Shown in pieces: positions 7,644 through 12,875 of a stretch of DNA of 12,875 nt; the stretch's first letter is position 1, and each line of letters begins with the position of its first letter. Under the pieces are notes generated by a model. That model saw nothing but the letters and a program-made list of their open reading frames with translations, had not been told where the DNA came from and searched no databases. The stretch covers positions 1 to 12,875 of the forward strand of contig DAOWOP010000068.1 in NCBI GenBank assembly GCA_030642005.1, given 5' to 3'. Origin of the DNA: Planctomycetales bacterium (GTDB lineage Bacteria; Planctomycetota; Phycisphaerae; SM23-33). The position numbers and the translations under genes were made by a program.

Positions 7644-8671
7644 CGAAGTATCTCCCCGGCCTGTCGAATGGCGTTGGGCAGTTCGTCGGCTACTTTTTCG
7701 TAGTCAATTTCCAGCGGCTTGGGTATGGCGTATTGTTTGAATTCCGCAGCCAGCGAGGCGTGGATGGGCGTATTATGCGAATCGCTGCGGGCGAGCATCC
7801 GCTCGACCTTCTCGCTCAACAGGAACTTCAGCAACTCCTGGGCTTCTTCAGGGTGAGGTGAGCCTTTGATAATAGCGACGGTGTTGGGGATTGTCAGCAC
7901 GCCGTCGCCGTCCTGGTCGAGGTAATTCATCGCCACGGGCCAGCCGTTGCGCTGTGCGGCATAGACATCGTCGGTGTCGGTTATGCACACGTCGGCCTGT
8001 CCTGTCGCTACCCAGCGGACGGCGGTGCTGTTGCCGGCGACAATTCGCACCTCGTTGGCCTTGAGGGTCTTCAGGATTACCTCTGCGCGGTCGCCGCCGT
8101 AATGGGCGAACCAACTGGCGACGTCCCCGCCGGTCGTACCGAAGCGAGGATCGGCCATGACTATCCGACCCTTCCACTTACTCTCCAGCAAGGCCTCCAG
8201 CGATTCAGGGGCCTCGGAGGCAGGGACTCGTTTGGTGGAATAACCGATTACCCTCGCCCGCAGCGCGAAACCATACCACCGTCCCTGCGAATCGGCCGGC
8301 CCCGGCCAATCCCTTACGTCGTCGCCGTGGTAACTCGCCAGCAGGCCTTCGCGCGCCAGGCGGATCGTGTGGAAAACCTCGCTTGACCAGAACACGTCCG
8401 CCGAAGGCGATGCCTTTTGTGCTCGGAGAAGTTGGGTCAGCCCGACAGTCTTGCCGGCCTCGGTATCGTACCGGGCCAGAACCTTGACGCCCGTCTGCTT
8501 CTCAAATTCGGCGATAATCGGCTCGGCGACAGCCTGGTCGGCTGAACAATACAAAACCACCTGCCGCCGGGTTTGTTCGGACCTGGATTTGCAGGACAGA
8601 CCGGCAAATGAAAACAAAGCGATAAGAAGACACGCGAGAACGCTTCCGGCGGTAACAGATTTGATCATCAC
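7640..8671 (-). CDS. Extracellular solute-binding lipoprotein of an ABC importer (Fe3+/thiamine/phosphonate class)
   Basis: The protein has 343 residues from the GTG at 8671 (GTGA overlap with the upstream stop), or 342 from the ATG at 8668. An N-terminal signal peptide with core VLACLLIALFSFAG ends at GLSC, giving a lipidated Cys27; the -3 residue Gly is atypical, but Leu at -2 and Ser at -1 fit. The mature part matches the FbpA/AfuA/ThiB-like type: VVLYCSADQAVAEPIIAEFE near the N-terminus, then YDTEAGKT, SADVFWSSEVFHTIRL, ESKWKGRIVMADPRFGTTGG, and ADVCITDTDDVYAAQRNG followed by a DQDGDG segment. It lacks the adjacent Tyr-Tyr pair typical of classical ferric-binding proteins, so the ligand should be left open. 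It is translationally coupled to the permease downstream and presumably delivers substrate to it from the periplasmic face of the membrane. Confidence 0.93.
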   Translation of the reverse strand: MMIKSVTAGSVLACLLIALFSFAGLSCKSRSEQTRRQVVLYCSADQAVAEPIIAEFEKQTGVKVLARYDTEAGKTVGLTQLLRAQKASPSADVFWSSEVFHTIRLAREGLLASYHGDDVRDWPGPADSQGRWYGFALRARVIGYSTKRVPASEAPESLEALLESKWKGRIVMADPRFGTTGGDVASWFAHYGGDRAEVILKTLKANEVRIVAGNSTAVRWVATGQADVCITDTDDVYAAQRNGWPVAMNYLDQDGDGVLTIPNTVAIIKGSPHPEEAQELLKFLLSEKVERMLARSDSHNTPIHASLAAEFKQYAIPKPLEIDYEKVADELPNAIRQAGEILR

Positions 8672-10338
8672 TCTTTTCCCAACTCGTCGAGTTGGCCGAA
8701 ATACTTTTTGACCGATTTTTCGTACTTTCGCGGGATGCGGTTTTCGCTGACGGCCTCTGCCGCCCGGTCCTTGCCCGCCTGGACGGCCTCGGAAAACTTG
8801 CGCCTCGATTCACCTTTAATCTGCGGGCCTTTGAAGTACCAACTGGCAATTATCGGCCCGCGAGCAGGCTTGTTTTTGACGCGGGTCCTTTTCAGGGATG
8901 TCTTACCGCTGTCGTCTTCTCCCCTTTGTCCGTATCCTCGTCCCGGCCCGCCGGTGCCCCTGCCCTGATTCCGCGACAGTCCCGCCGCCCACGGCCCCTT
9001 GCAGCCGATACCTTCGCAGCCCTCACAGTTGCATTCGCCCAGCAGCGCAATGGCTGCTTCGATCTCGGCAAGCGTCGCATCGGTCAGGTCCATGTCGTCC
9101 ACTATGGCGTCCAGCCCGTCGAGTTGTTCAGCCAGTTCGGCCAATTCATCACCCGACAACTGCCCGCCCCCGCAACAGCCTGACATAGCCTCACCCAGTT
9201 GCGCCATGCGATTGCACGCCTGCCGGCACGCAGAGGCCTTTTCCATCAACTCATCAATCTGCTCGTCGCTCAAGCCGGCCTTCTTCAATGCCTCACGCAG
9301 GTCCTGCTCATTCAGCCTCGCCAGGTCCTTGTCCACCCCGACCTTTTCGAGTTCATCCTCCAACTGCTTGTTTTGCTCGGTCAGGTCTTTGAGTTGTTTA
9401 GCGAGGTCTTCCAGTTGCCGGGCCAGGGCCTCTTTTTGCTCGGCGGATAGTTTTCCCTCGGCCAGTCGCTGTTGGGCGTCCTTGATGAGTTCGGATGCTC
9501 GTTCGAAGTTGGATTTGGCGAGGGCCTGGTTCAGTTCCCGCATGAGGCCTTGCGACGTACCCCGCAGACGTTTGAGCATTTTCTGCATCATCCGCGCGGA
9601 CTCAAACGACCGGTCGGACTGCATTTTTTTGATTTTGTCCGACAGGTCGCCGAGTTTGCGTATGGCCTGACGCCTTACGTCTTCGGGCTTTGCATTGGCG
9701 GTTACGTCAGCCAGACCGGCCAACTGTTCGGCGAGTTCCGGATCGCCCAACTGGTTGACAGCCGTCTTTACAGACCCGACCGCCTGCTTGACATCGACTT
9801 CGGCCTGGGCGAGTTGCTCTTTTTGCTGCCGGTCGGCCTGGTGTTGCTTCATGTAGCCGAGCAGATCCACTGTCGGCATCAGCAGGAAGATCGCGCCTGC
9901 CAGAACCCATACAGCCGCTGCGGCGAACCAGTTTCGCCCCGGCCCGACGGGAAAACGCCCTTTGAGGTTCGTTCGTTTGGCAGCCTGATGCGCCTCGGCA
10001 ACAGCGGCTCGGGCGAACGGATCGTCCTTCCCGGATAAGGCCAGGGCGGTGCTGAAACGCTCGGAAAACCCAAGTCGATCGTCGGCAAGGATCGCAACAC
10101 GCATCAGAGACGGACGCCTGATAAACCACAACAGTCCCGTCAACGCGACAACCAGGCCCGCAAGCCCCCAGACGGCCCCTGCGGTGATGACCTCCACCGC
10201 CAGGACGCGCTCGACTGCAACAGCCAGCGCCACAGCCGAACCCGCCGCTATCAGCACCCACCCCAGTTGCTCAAGCAGCAGGTTCAAGCCGCATCGCAGG
10301 CGAATGTGCAACAGTTTCTTCTCAAACGCCGCTCGCAT
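8668..10338 (-). CDS. Membrane-anchored coiled-coil protein with a Cys-rich segment (DUF4175-like)
   Basis: I recognise the general type, a planctomycete protein with N-terminal helices and a long coiled coil found near MoxR/VWA clusters, but not an exact function. The 556 residues contain three membrane helices (about 26-44, 50-72, 137-154). A long helical, Gln/Lys/Glu-rich coiled-coil region (about 163-375) follows, notably KEALARQLEDLAKQLKDLTEQ. Next come a Cys-rich part (C371, C375, C388-C389, C436, C438, C441, C446), a Gly/Arg-rich linker and a conserved-looking end with NRIPRKYEKSVKKYFGQL (533-550). The first 20 codons are duplicated at 10841-10900. The current start at 10338 has AGGTGG four bases upstream. 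The 3' end couples to the solute-binding gene through a GTGA overlap. Resemblance to DUF4175-type proteins is from memory of the architecture. Confidence 0.85.
   Translation of the reverse strand: MRAAFEKKLLHIRLRCGLNLLLEQLGWVLIAAGSAVALAVAVERVLAVEVITAGAVWGLAGLVVALTGLLWFIRRPSLMRVAILADDRLGFSERFSTALALSGKDDPFARAAVAEAHQAAKRTNLKGRFPVGPGRNWFAAAAVWVLAGAIFLLMPTVDLLGYMKQHQADRQQKEQLAQAEVDVKQAVGSVKTAVNQLGDPELAEQLAGLADVTANAKPEDVRRQAIRKLGDLSDKIKKMQSDRSFESARMMQKMLKRLRGTSQGLMRELNQALAKSNFERASELIKDAQQRLAEGKLSAEQKEALARQLEDLAKQLKDLTEQNKQLEDELEKVGVDKDLARLNEQDLREALKKAGLSDEQIDELMEKASACRQACNRMAQLGEAMSGCCGGGQLSGDELAELAEQLDGLDAIVDDMDLTDATLAEIEAAIALLGECNCEGCEGIGCKGPWAAGLSRNQGRGTGGPGRGYGQRGEDDSGKTSLKRTRVKNKPARGPIIASWYFKGPQIKGESRRKFSEAVQAGKDRAAEAVSENRIPRKYEKSVKKYFGQLDELGKE
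10279..10338 (-). repeat. 60-bp direct repeat, proximal copy (start of the 556-residue gene)
   Basis: This segment is exactly codons 1-20 of the membrane/coiled-coil gene (MRAAFEKKLL...). It matches 10841-10900 at 59 of 60 positions in direct orientation, 562 bp apart. The single difference is a synonymous Arg15 codon change (CGA here, CGG in the distal copy). Identity stops at the start codon on one side and after codon 20 on the other; three of the next four bases past codon 20 also match. Confidence 0.97.
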
Positions 10339-10375
10339 CTATCCACCTATCAAAAGTCTGCCCGAATATCGCGTT

Positions 10376-10507
10376 TTATTCCGGTTTGCTGTGAAAACCG
10401 ATAACCGTGCTTGATGCGTTATCGTCTTTCGATAATCGTTCCAGCACGTACTCATCTTCGGCTGACTTTTCCACCAGAAGCCGGGCGTGCTCATGCGACT
10501 TTGTCAT
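10376..10507 (-). pseudogene. Truncated HEPN-domain toxin-like gene
   Basis: The ATG at 10507 lies inside the nucleotidyltransferase gene, whose end it overlaps by 17 nt, and is preceded by GAGGGG about seven bases upstream. The ORF encodes 43 residues: MTKSHEHARLLVEKSAEDEY, then VLERLSKDDNASSTVIGFHS, then KPE and a stop. The sequence resembles the first helix of HEPN-domain proteins (xHARxLLEKAxED..., with GFHAQQAxEK following), and it breaks off exactly where GFHSQQ-type residues would continue. HEPN domains run about 110-130 residues and carry an Rx4-6H RNase motif in their later helices, which is absent here. The remainder has been lost, so toxic activity is unlikely. MNT plus HEPN is a known toxin-antitoxin pairing, and position and overlap support the assignment. 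Confidence 0.72.
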
Positions 10508-10808
10508 AGAACCGCCCCTCTTTGGCCGCTTCGTAAATTACCGTGTTGGGCGTATCACGCCATTCTTCAAACACCTTCATGCTGACTACAAGCACATCAG
10601 CGGGAACCTTTAAGGGGCGCAGCACCTTCCGCAGACGAACCATTTCACCATAACGGTCCTTTACTCTCGGCTCGACGACAAGGAAGTCCAGGTCGCTGTC
10701 AGGACCAACCTGCCCGCGAGCACAGGAACCGAAAAGAATTACTTTAGAACCCGGGGCGGCGCTAAGAAGCAAATCAACCGCTTGCGTGATGGTCTGTTCA
10801 TCTATCAT
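10491..10808 (-). CDS. MNT-type minimal nucleotidyltransferase (HEPN/MNT antitoxin-like)
   Basis: This small protein (105 residues) belongs to the minimal nucleotidyltransferase superfamily. The active-site motif is complete: ILFGSCARGQ (24-33) followed by SDLDFLVV (38-45) with catalytic Asp39 and Asp41, and a third acidic residue in PADVLVV (Asp71). Such proteins pair with HEPN toxins and in studied cases AMPylate them. The frame is open further upstream to a GTG at 10856, but those residues come from the duplicated 5' end of the neighbouring gene. The ATG at 10808 overlaps the stop of the 31-codon ORF as ATGA and begins the normal MNT N-terminus (MIDEQTITQAVDLLL), so I choose it. The partner immediately downstream is truncated, leaving this an orphan or repurposed enzyme. 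Confidence 0.92.
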   Translation of the reverse strand: MIDEQTITQAVDLLLSAAPGSKVILFGSCARGQVGPDSDLDFLVVEPRVKDRYGEMVRLRKVLRPLKVPADVLVVSMKVFEEWRDTPNTVIYEAAKEGRFYDKVA

Positions 10809-10900
10809 GGAGTTGGCTCTTTCTTGTGTTGCACCGGCAACAGGTTCAAGCCGCACCGCAGGCGAATGTGCAACAGTTTCTTCTCAAACGCCGCTCGCAT
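10805..10900 (-). pseudogene. 31-codon 5' fragment of the membrane/coiled-coil gene
   Basis: From the ATG at 10900 the frame encodes MRAAFEKKLL through LNL (the same 20 residues as the gene starting at 10338) and then a different tail, LPVQHKKEPTP, before TGA. The TGA overlaps the ATG of the nucleotidyltransferase as ATGA. A GGAG Shine-Dalgarno sequence lies six bases upstream of the start and a TATAAT -10 box lies 24 bases upstream. It therefore looks like the original start of the 556-residue gene, cut at codon 20. It is probably still translated as a leader peptide coupled to the nucleotidyltransferase; that is inference. Confidence 0.7.
10841..10900 (-). repeat. 60-bp direct repeat, distal copy
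   Basis: This is the second copy of codons 1-20 of the 556-residue gene, 59/60 identical to 10279-10338. It lies directly below the promoter and brackets the MNT/HEPN cassette on the promoter side. The sequences outside the two copies differ, so the duplicated block is sharply bounded. Confidence 0.97.
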
Positions 10901-10924
10901 GGCAGGCTCCGCTTTTATATACAC

Positions 10925-10953
10925 ATTATATGCGGTTTTGCGCGGAATACTAA
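10925..10953 (-). promoter_or_regulatory. Sigma-70-type promoter of the minus-strand operon
   Basis: Read on the minus strand, a perfect TATAAT lies at 10930-10925. Seventeen bases upstream is the weak -35 candidate TTAGTA (10953-10948, three of six consensus matches). A start site near 10917 would give a short leader that includes the GGAG ribosome binding site at 10910-10907 and the ATG at 10900. The -10 match is seen directly; activity is inferred. Confidence 0.6.
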
Positions 10954-10961
10954 AATTTTAT

Positions 10962-10988
10962 CTTTGTGTCCTTTGTGTTCTTTGTGGT
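10962..10988. repeat. Three tandem 9-mers CTTTGTGNN
   Basis: CTTTGTGTC, CTTTGTGTT and CTTTGTGGT follow one another without a gap, in the short divergent region between the minus-strand operon promoter and the plus-strand gene at 11013. Similar phased CTTTGTG-type triplets recur between genes of many environmental bacterial genomes. No function is known to me; the position leaves open a regulatory or transcript-end role. Confidence 0.85.
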
Positions 10989-11012
10989 TTATTCTTTTAG
11001 ACGCCCAAAGCG

Positions 11013-12533
11013 ATGAACAGTTCCGACAAACATATCGCCGAAGAACAGATGCCCGAAGCAGTGCGGAGGCATCTTGCCGCTATGAAACGGCGAAAAAGAA
11101 TCAAACTCGCAATCCTCGCAATCCTGTGCGCCATTCCGCTTTTATTGGTGGGTTTTTGGTTTTGGAGTAGTTCAGCCGGGGACAGGGCGATACAGGCCGA
11201 GATCGACCGCTACATCGCAGCCGGCGAGCCGATTTATCCCGCCGACTTCGACCCGCCTCCGACACCCGACGAAAACAACGCCGCTCTGGCGCTGAAAAAT
11301 GCCGCGGCCGCTCTCGTTCTGGATATTGAAGACTCCTCATTTGACTTTGCGGAACACGGCCGCATTCCAAAGCAAATCGCGAAACATCACGACGATTTTG
11401 CCCGGATTATCAAAACGAATTCCGAGGTTTTCGCGCTGGTTCGCCAGGCCCGCTCGATGACCGGCGCTGATTGGGGCGTCCGGCTGCGAAGTCCAATGAT
11501 TAACTTCATTCTGCCGAATCTGAGCGACCATATACGTCTTGCGAGGTTTCTTTGCTCGACGGCCATTTATTATCACCAGGCCGGTAACGACGCTGAAGCC
11601 GTTGAGTTACTACGCGATGTACTGGCGACGGCAGGGACTATGCGCAAGAGGCCTTTTCTTATTTTCAACCTGGTCGCCATTGCCCAGGAAGATATTGCCT
11701 ATTCGGTCATCGAAGACATTGCGGTAGACCTGAAGATTTCGCCGGCATCTACCAAATCCGCCGGCAGGAAGCAGGTCCTGTCGCTCATTTCCGAACTGCT
11801 GGATGAGGAAGAACTGCGTAAGAGCGCACAGTGGTCTTTTTACAGCGAGCGGGCCTGCGTGTTCGATACGGCGATGCTCTGGCTTGACGGCAGGTTAAAT
11901 TTCTCTTCCATAGGCATTTCTCCCCGGTCCGGCCTGGACGTGGTGGGAAAGACCGGCGTCCTCAAGCCGTTTCTCAAAAAGGACACCGTTCGGATGTTGC
12001 GGTACATGACAGCCCAGGCAGAGGCGGCGGGACAGACTAACTGGCCCGCAGCAAAGCAGAAGATGCCGCAAGCCCCCGATGTCGGGGGTTTTGGGGCCGG
12101 ACTTACGCATGCGTTCAGCCGAATACTCCTGCCGACGCTAAGCCGGGCGATGAAATTGGATTTCCAGACGCGGGCGATGCGGCGGATGTCGGCTGTGGCG
12201 CTGGCGATTCGTCTGTACGAGATAGACAACGGCAGCCGGCCGGCGAAACTCGCCGACCTTGTGCCGAAATATCTCCCGGCAATCCCCGACGACCCGTTCG
12301 ACAACCCAGGCCGACCGCTCCGCTACCTCCCGAAGGCACAACGACCAATCCTTTACAGTATCGGCAGCAACGGGATAGACCAGGGCGGCCAATACGCCGG
12401 AGACCCCGACGATTCTCCCGATTACGGTGATTACGACATCCCGTTTTTCCTCAACGGCGACAGACCGCGCTACGAAGAAGACGAATCGGAGGAGCCTGAA
12501 CCGACATCGCAGCCAAGGCCGGTTATGCCGTAG
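11013..12533 (+). CDS. Single-pass membrane protein with pseudopilin-like C-terminal domain, function unknown
   Basis: The 506 residues begin with a charged cytoplasmic lead (KRRKRIK at 25-31), then one strong membrane helix (about 32-51), and the rest is predicted periplasmic. Residues 84-345 are largely helical (PTPDENNAALALKNAA at 84-99, HQAGNDAEAVELLRDVLA at 188-205) and look like a repeat-type helical scaffold, without a motif I can name. The C-terminal part, 388-457, resembles the globular domain of GspG-like pseudopilins: RRMSAVALAIRLYEIDNGSRP, LADLVPKYLPAIPDDPFD, then PLRYLP and LYSIGSNGIDQGG. An acidic, Pro-rich tail follows. Proteins of this build recur in Planctomycetota. The start ATG has no good Shine-Dalgarno sequence; Met13 is a possible alternative. 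It is transcribed divergently from the long operon and stands alone. Confidence 0.87.
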   Translation: MNSSDKHIAEEQMPEAVRRHLAAMKRRKRIKLAILAILCAIPLLLVGFWFWSSSAGDRAIQAEIDRYIAAGEPIYPADFDPPPTPDENNAALALKNAAAALVLDIEDSSFDFAEHGRIPKQIAKHHDDFARIIKTNSEVFALVRQARSMTGADWGVRLRSPMINFILPNLSDHIRLARFLCSTAIYYHQAGNDAEAVELLRDVLATAGTMRKRPFLIFNLVAIAQEDIAYSVIEDIAVDLKISPASTKSAGRKQVLSLISELLDEEELRKSAQWSFYSERACVFDTAMLWLDGRLNFSSIGISPRSGLDVVGKTGVLKPFLKKDTVRMLRYMTAQAEAAGQTNWPAAKQKMPQAPDVGGFGAGLTHAFSRILLPTLSRAMKLDFQTRAMRRMSAVALAIRLYEIDNGSRPAKLADLVPKYLPAIPDDPFDNPGRPLRYLPKAQRPILYSIGSNGIDQGGQYAGDPDDSPDYGDYDIPFFLNGDRPRYEEDESEEPEPTSQPRPVMP

Positions 12534-12786
12534 AGATTACTACTACTCCTTTGCCGGATCGAAGACGATGCCGCAGGCCTCTCGCGGCGTCTATGACAAG
12601 GACCTTTTGACTCAAACCGACCGATTTTATTCGGGATTAGCCAACTCGATGAATTTCAGAAAGTCTTATCTATAAGGAATTCATAAAATGTCTAATGACT
12701 AATGTCCAATGACCAATCAATGACCAATGTCTAATATGACAGCGCTACTTACTTTTTAGCCCCGTTAGATACCATGTAGCAAAAAG
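12534..12786. other. Intergenic stretch without a recognisable gene
   Basis: Together with the hairpin that follows, this forms a 336-bp gap between the stop at 12533 and the ATG at 12870. The first part (to about 12675) has some coding-like texture in several frames, but no frame has a convincing start, length or family match. The second part holds the AATGACC-type repeat (12688-12736). No tRNA, and no terminator with a clear T-run, was seen. Confidence 0.6.
12688..12736. repeat. Short degenerate tandem repeats of the (C)TAATGAC / CCAATGAC type
   Basis: A run of about 49 bp is built from variants of ATGTCTAATGAC, AATGTCCAATGACCAAT and CAATGACCAATGTCTAAT, giving a period of 7-8 bp. It is the fourth distinct kind of short repetitive intergenic sequence in the window and lies just before the possible insertion-sequence end. 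Confidence 0.8.
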
Positions 12787-12869
12787 AGCCAGTCTCGGAC
12801 AGGATATGGTTGAAAAAGTTCAGTTTTATCGCACGAACGTTTTCCAACCCTAACTGAAGGAGACTGGCT
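12787..12869. repeat. Long imperfect inverted repeat upstream of a gene start (possible IS left end)
   Basis: AGCCAGTCTC (12787-12796) is perfectly complementary to GAGACTGGCT (12860-12869). Further in, GGTTGAAAAAG pairs with the complement of CGTTTTCCAACC, so the whole 83 bp folds as a stem with an internal loop. The right arm ends immediately before the ATG at 12870 and includes the 3' half of the AAGGAG ribosome binding site (12857-12862). Such structures occur at insertion-sequence ends, where they limit transposase translation, and in attenuated mRNAs. Insertion-sequence identity is not established because the gene body lies outside the window. Confidence 0.65.
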
Positions 12870-12875
12870 ATGGAC
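12870..12875 (+). CDS. 5' end of a gene running out of the window (possible transposase)
   Basis: The window ends with ATGGAC. A near-ideal AAGGAG lies seven bases upstream of this ATG, which makes it a very plausible start. Only Met-Asp can be read, so no product can be named. The adjacent inverted repeat suggests a mobile element gene by inference. Confidence 0.45.

Noticed and set aside
10491..10856. Longer nucleotidyltransferase form of 121 residues starting at a GTG at 10856
   Set aside because: The extra 16 residues are read from the duplicated gene start in a different frame; the ATG at 10808 with its ATGA overlap gives the normal family N-terminus.
12543..12590. Minus-strand frame reading TPREACGIVFDPAKE before a stop, which looks like the end of a protein
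   Set aside because: It is closed by a stop about 15 codons upstream and has no recognised family; it could be a decayed remnant but cannot be supported.
12427..12675. Plus-strand 82-residue frame after and over the end of the 506-residue gene
   Set aside because: It overlaps the real gene in another frame for half its length, has no Shine-Dalgarno sequence and matches nothing I recognise.

Overview
The window looks like a bacterial chromosome segment of moderately high GC, most probably from the Planctomycetota (Phycisphaerae-like). The grounds are a MoxR / DUF58 / large two-VWA membrane protein cluster of the type common there, a membrane-anchored planctomycete-style hypothetical protein with a pseudopilin-like C-terminus, and intergenic gaps carrying several kinds of short degenerate repeats. 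This placement is inference from gene families; no rRNA or marker gene is present.

From about 10900 down to 125 lies one long minus-strand gene string. In transcription order it holds: a consensus -10 promoter (about 10925-10953); a 31-codon ORF that duplicates the first 20 codons of a downstream gene; a MNT-type nucleotidyltransferase; a truncated HEPN remnant; a 556-residue membrane/coiled-coil protein; a lipoprotein solute-binding protein of the Fe3+/thiamine/phosphonate class; an 815-residue ABC permease fused in frame to a six-repeat NHL propeller; a 987-residue VWA/GATase-like membrane protein; a MoxR AAA+ ATPase; and a DUF58 protein. Most junctions overlap by 1-13 nt or have tiny gaps, so the genes are probably translationally coupled. 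The exception is the 166-bp moxR-DUF58 gap, which holds a large imperfect hairpin. No ABC ATPase subunit is encoded here.

The MoxR, DUF58 and VWA proteins form the usual MoxR-type chaperone/VWA set at the membrane. The 556-residue protein resembles planctomycete coiled-coil membrane proteins found beside such sets. The transporter genes sit inside this operon, which suggests a link between solute uptake and the VWA machinery or simply a shared promoter.

The part most worth a second look is 10279-10900. A MNT/HEPN cassette separates two 60-bp copies (59/60 identical) of the 5' end of the 556-residue gene, as if the cassette entered that gene and the duplication restored an intact reading frame. 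The second is the permease-NHL fusion, which keeps a complete lipoprotein signal (lipobox LAGC) at the fusion joint.

On the plus strand, 11013-12533 encodes a single-pass membrane protein. The last 336 bp before the window's final ATG carry short tandem repeats and a long imperfect inverted repeat that covers part of the ribosome binding site of a gene starting at 12870, possibly the left end of an insertion sequence.
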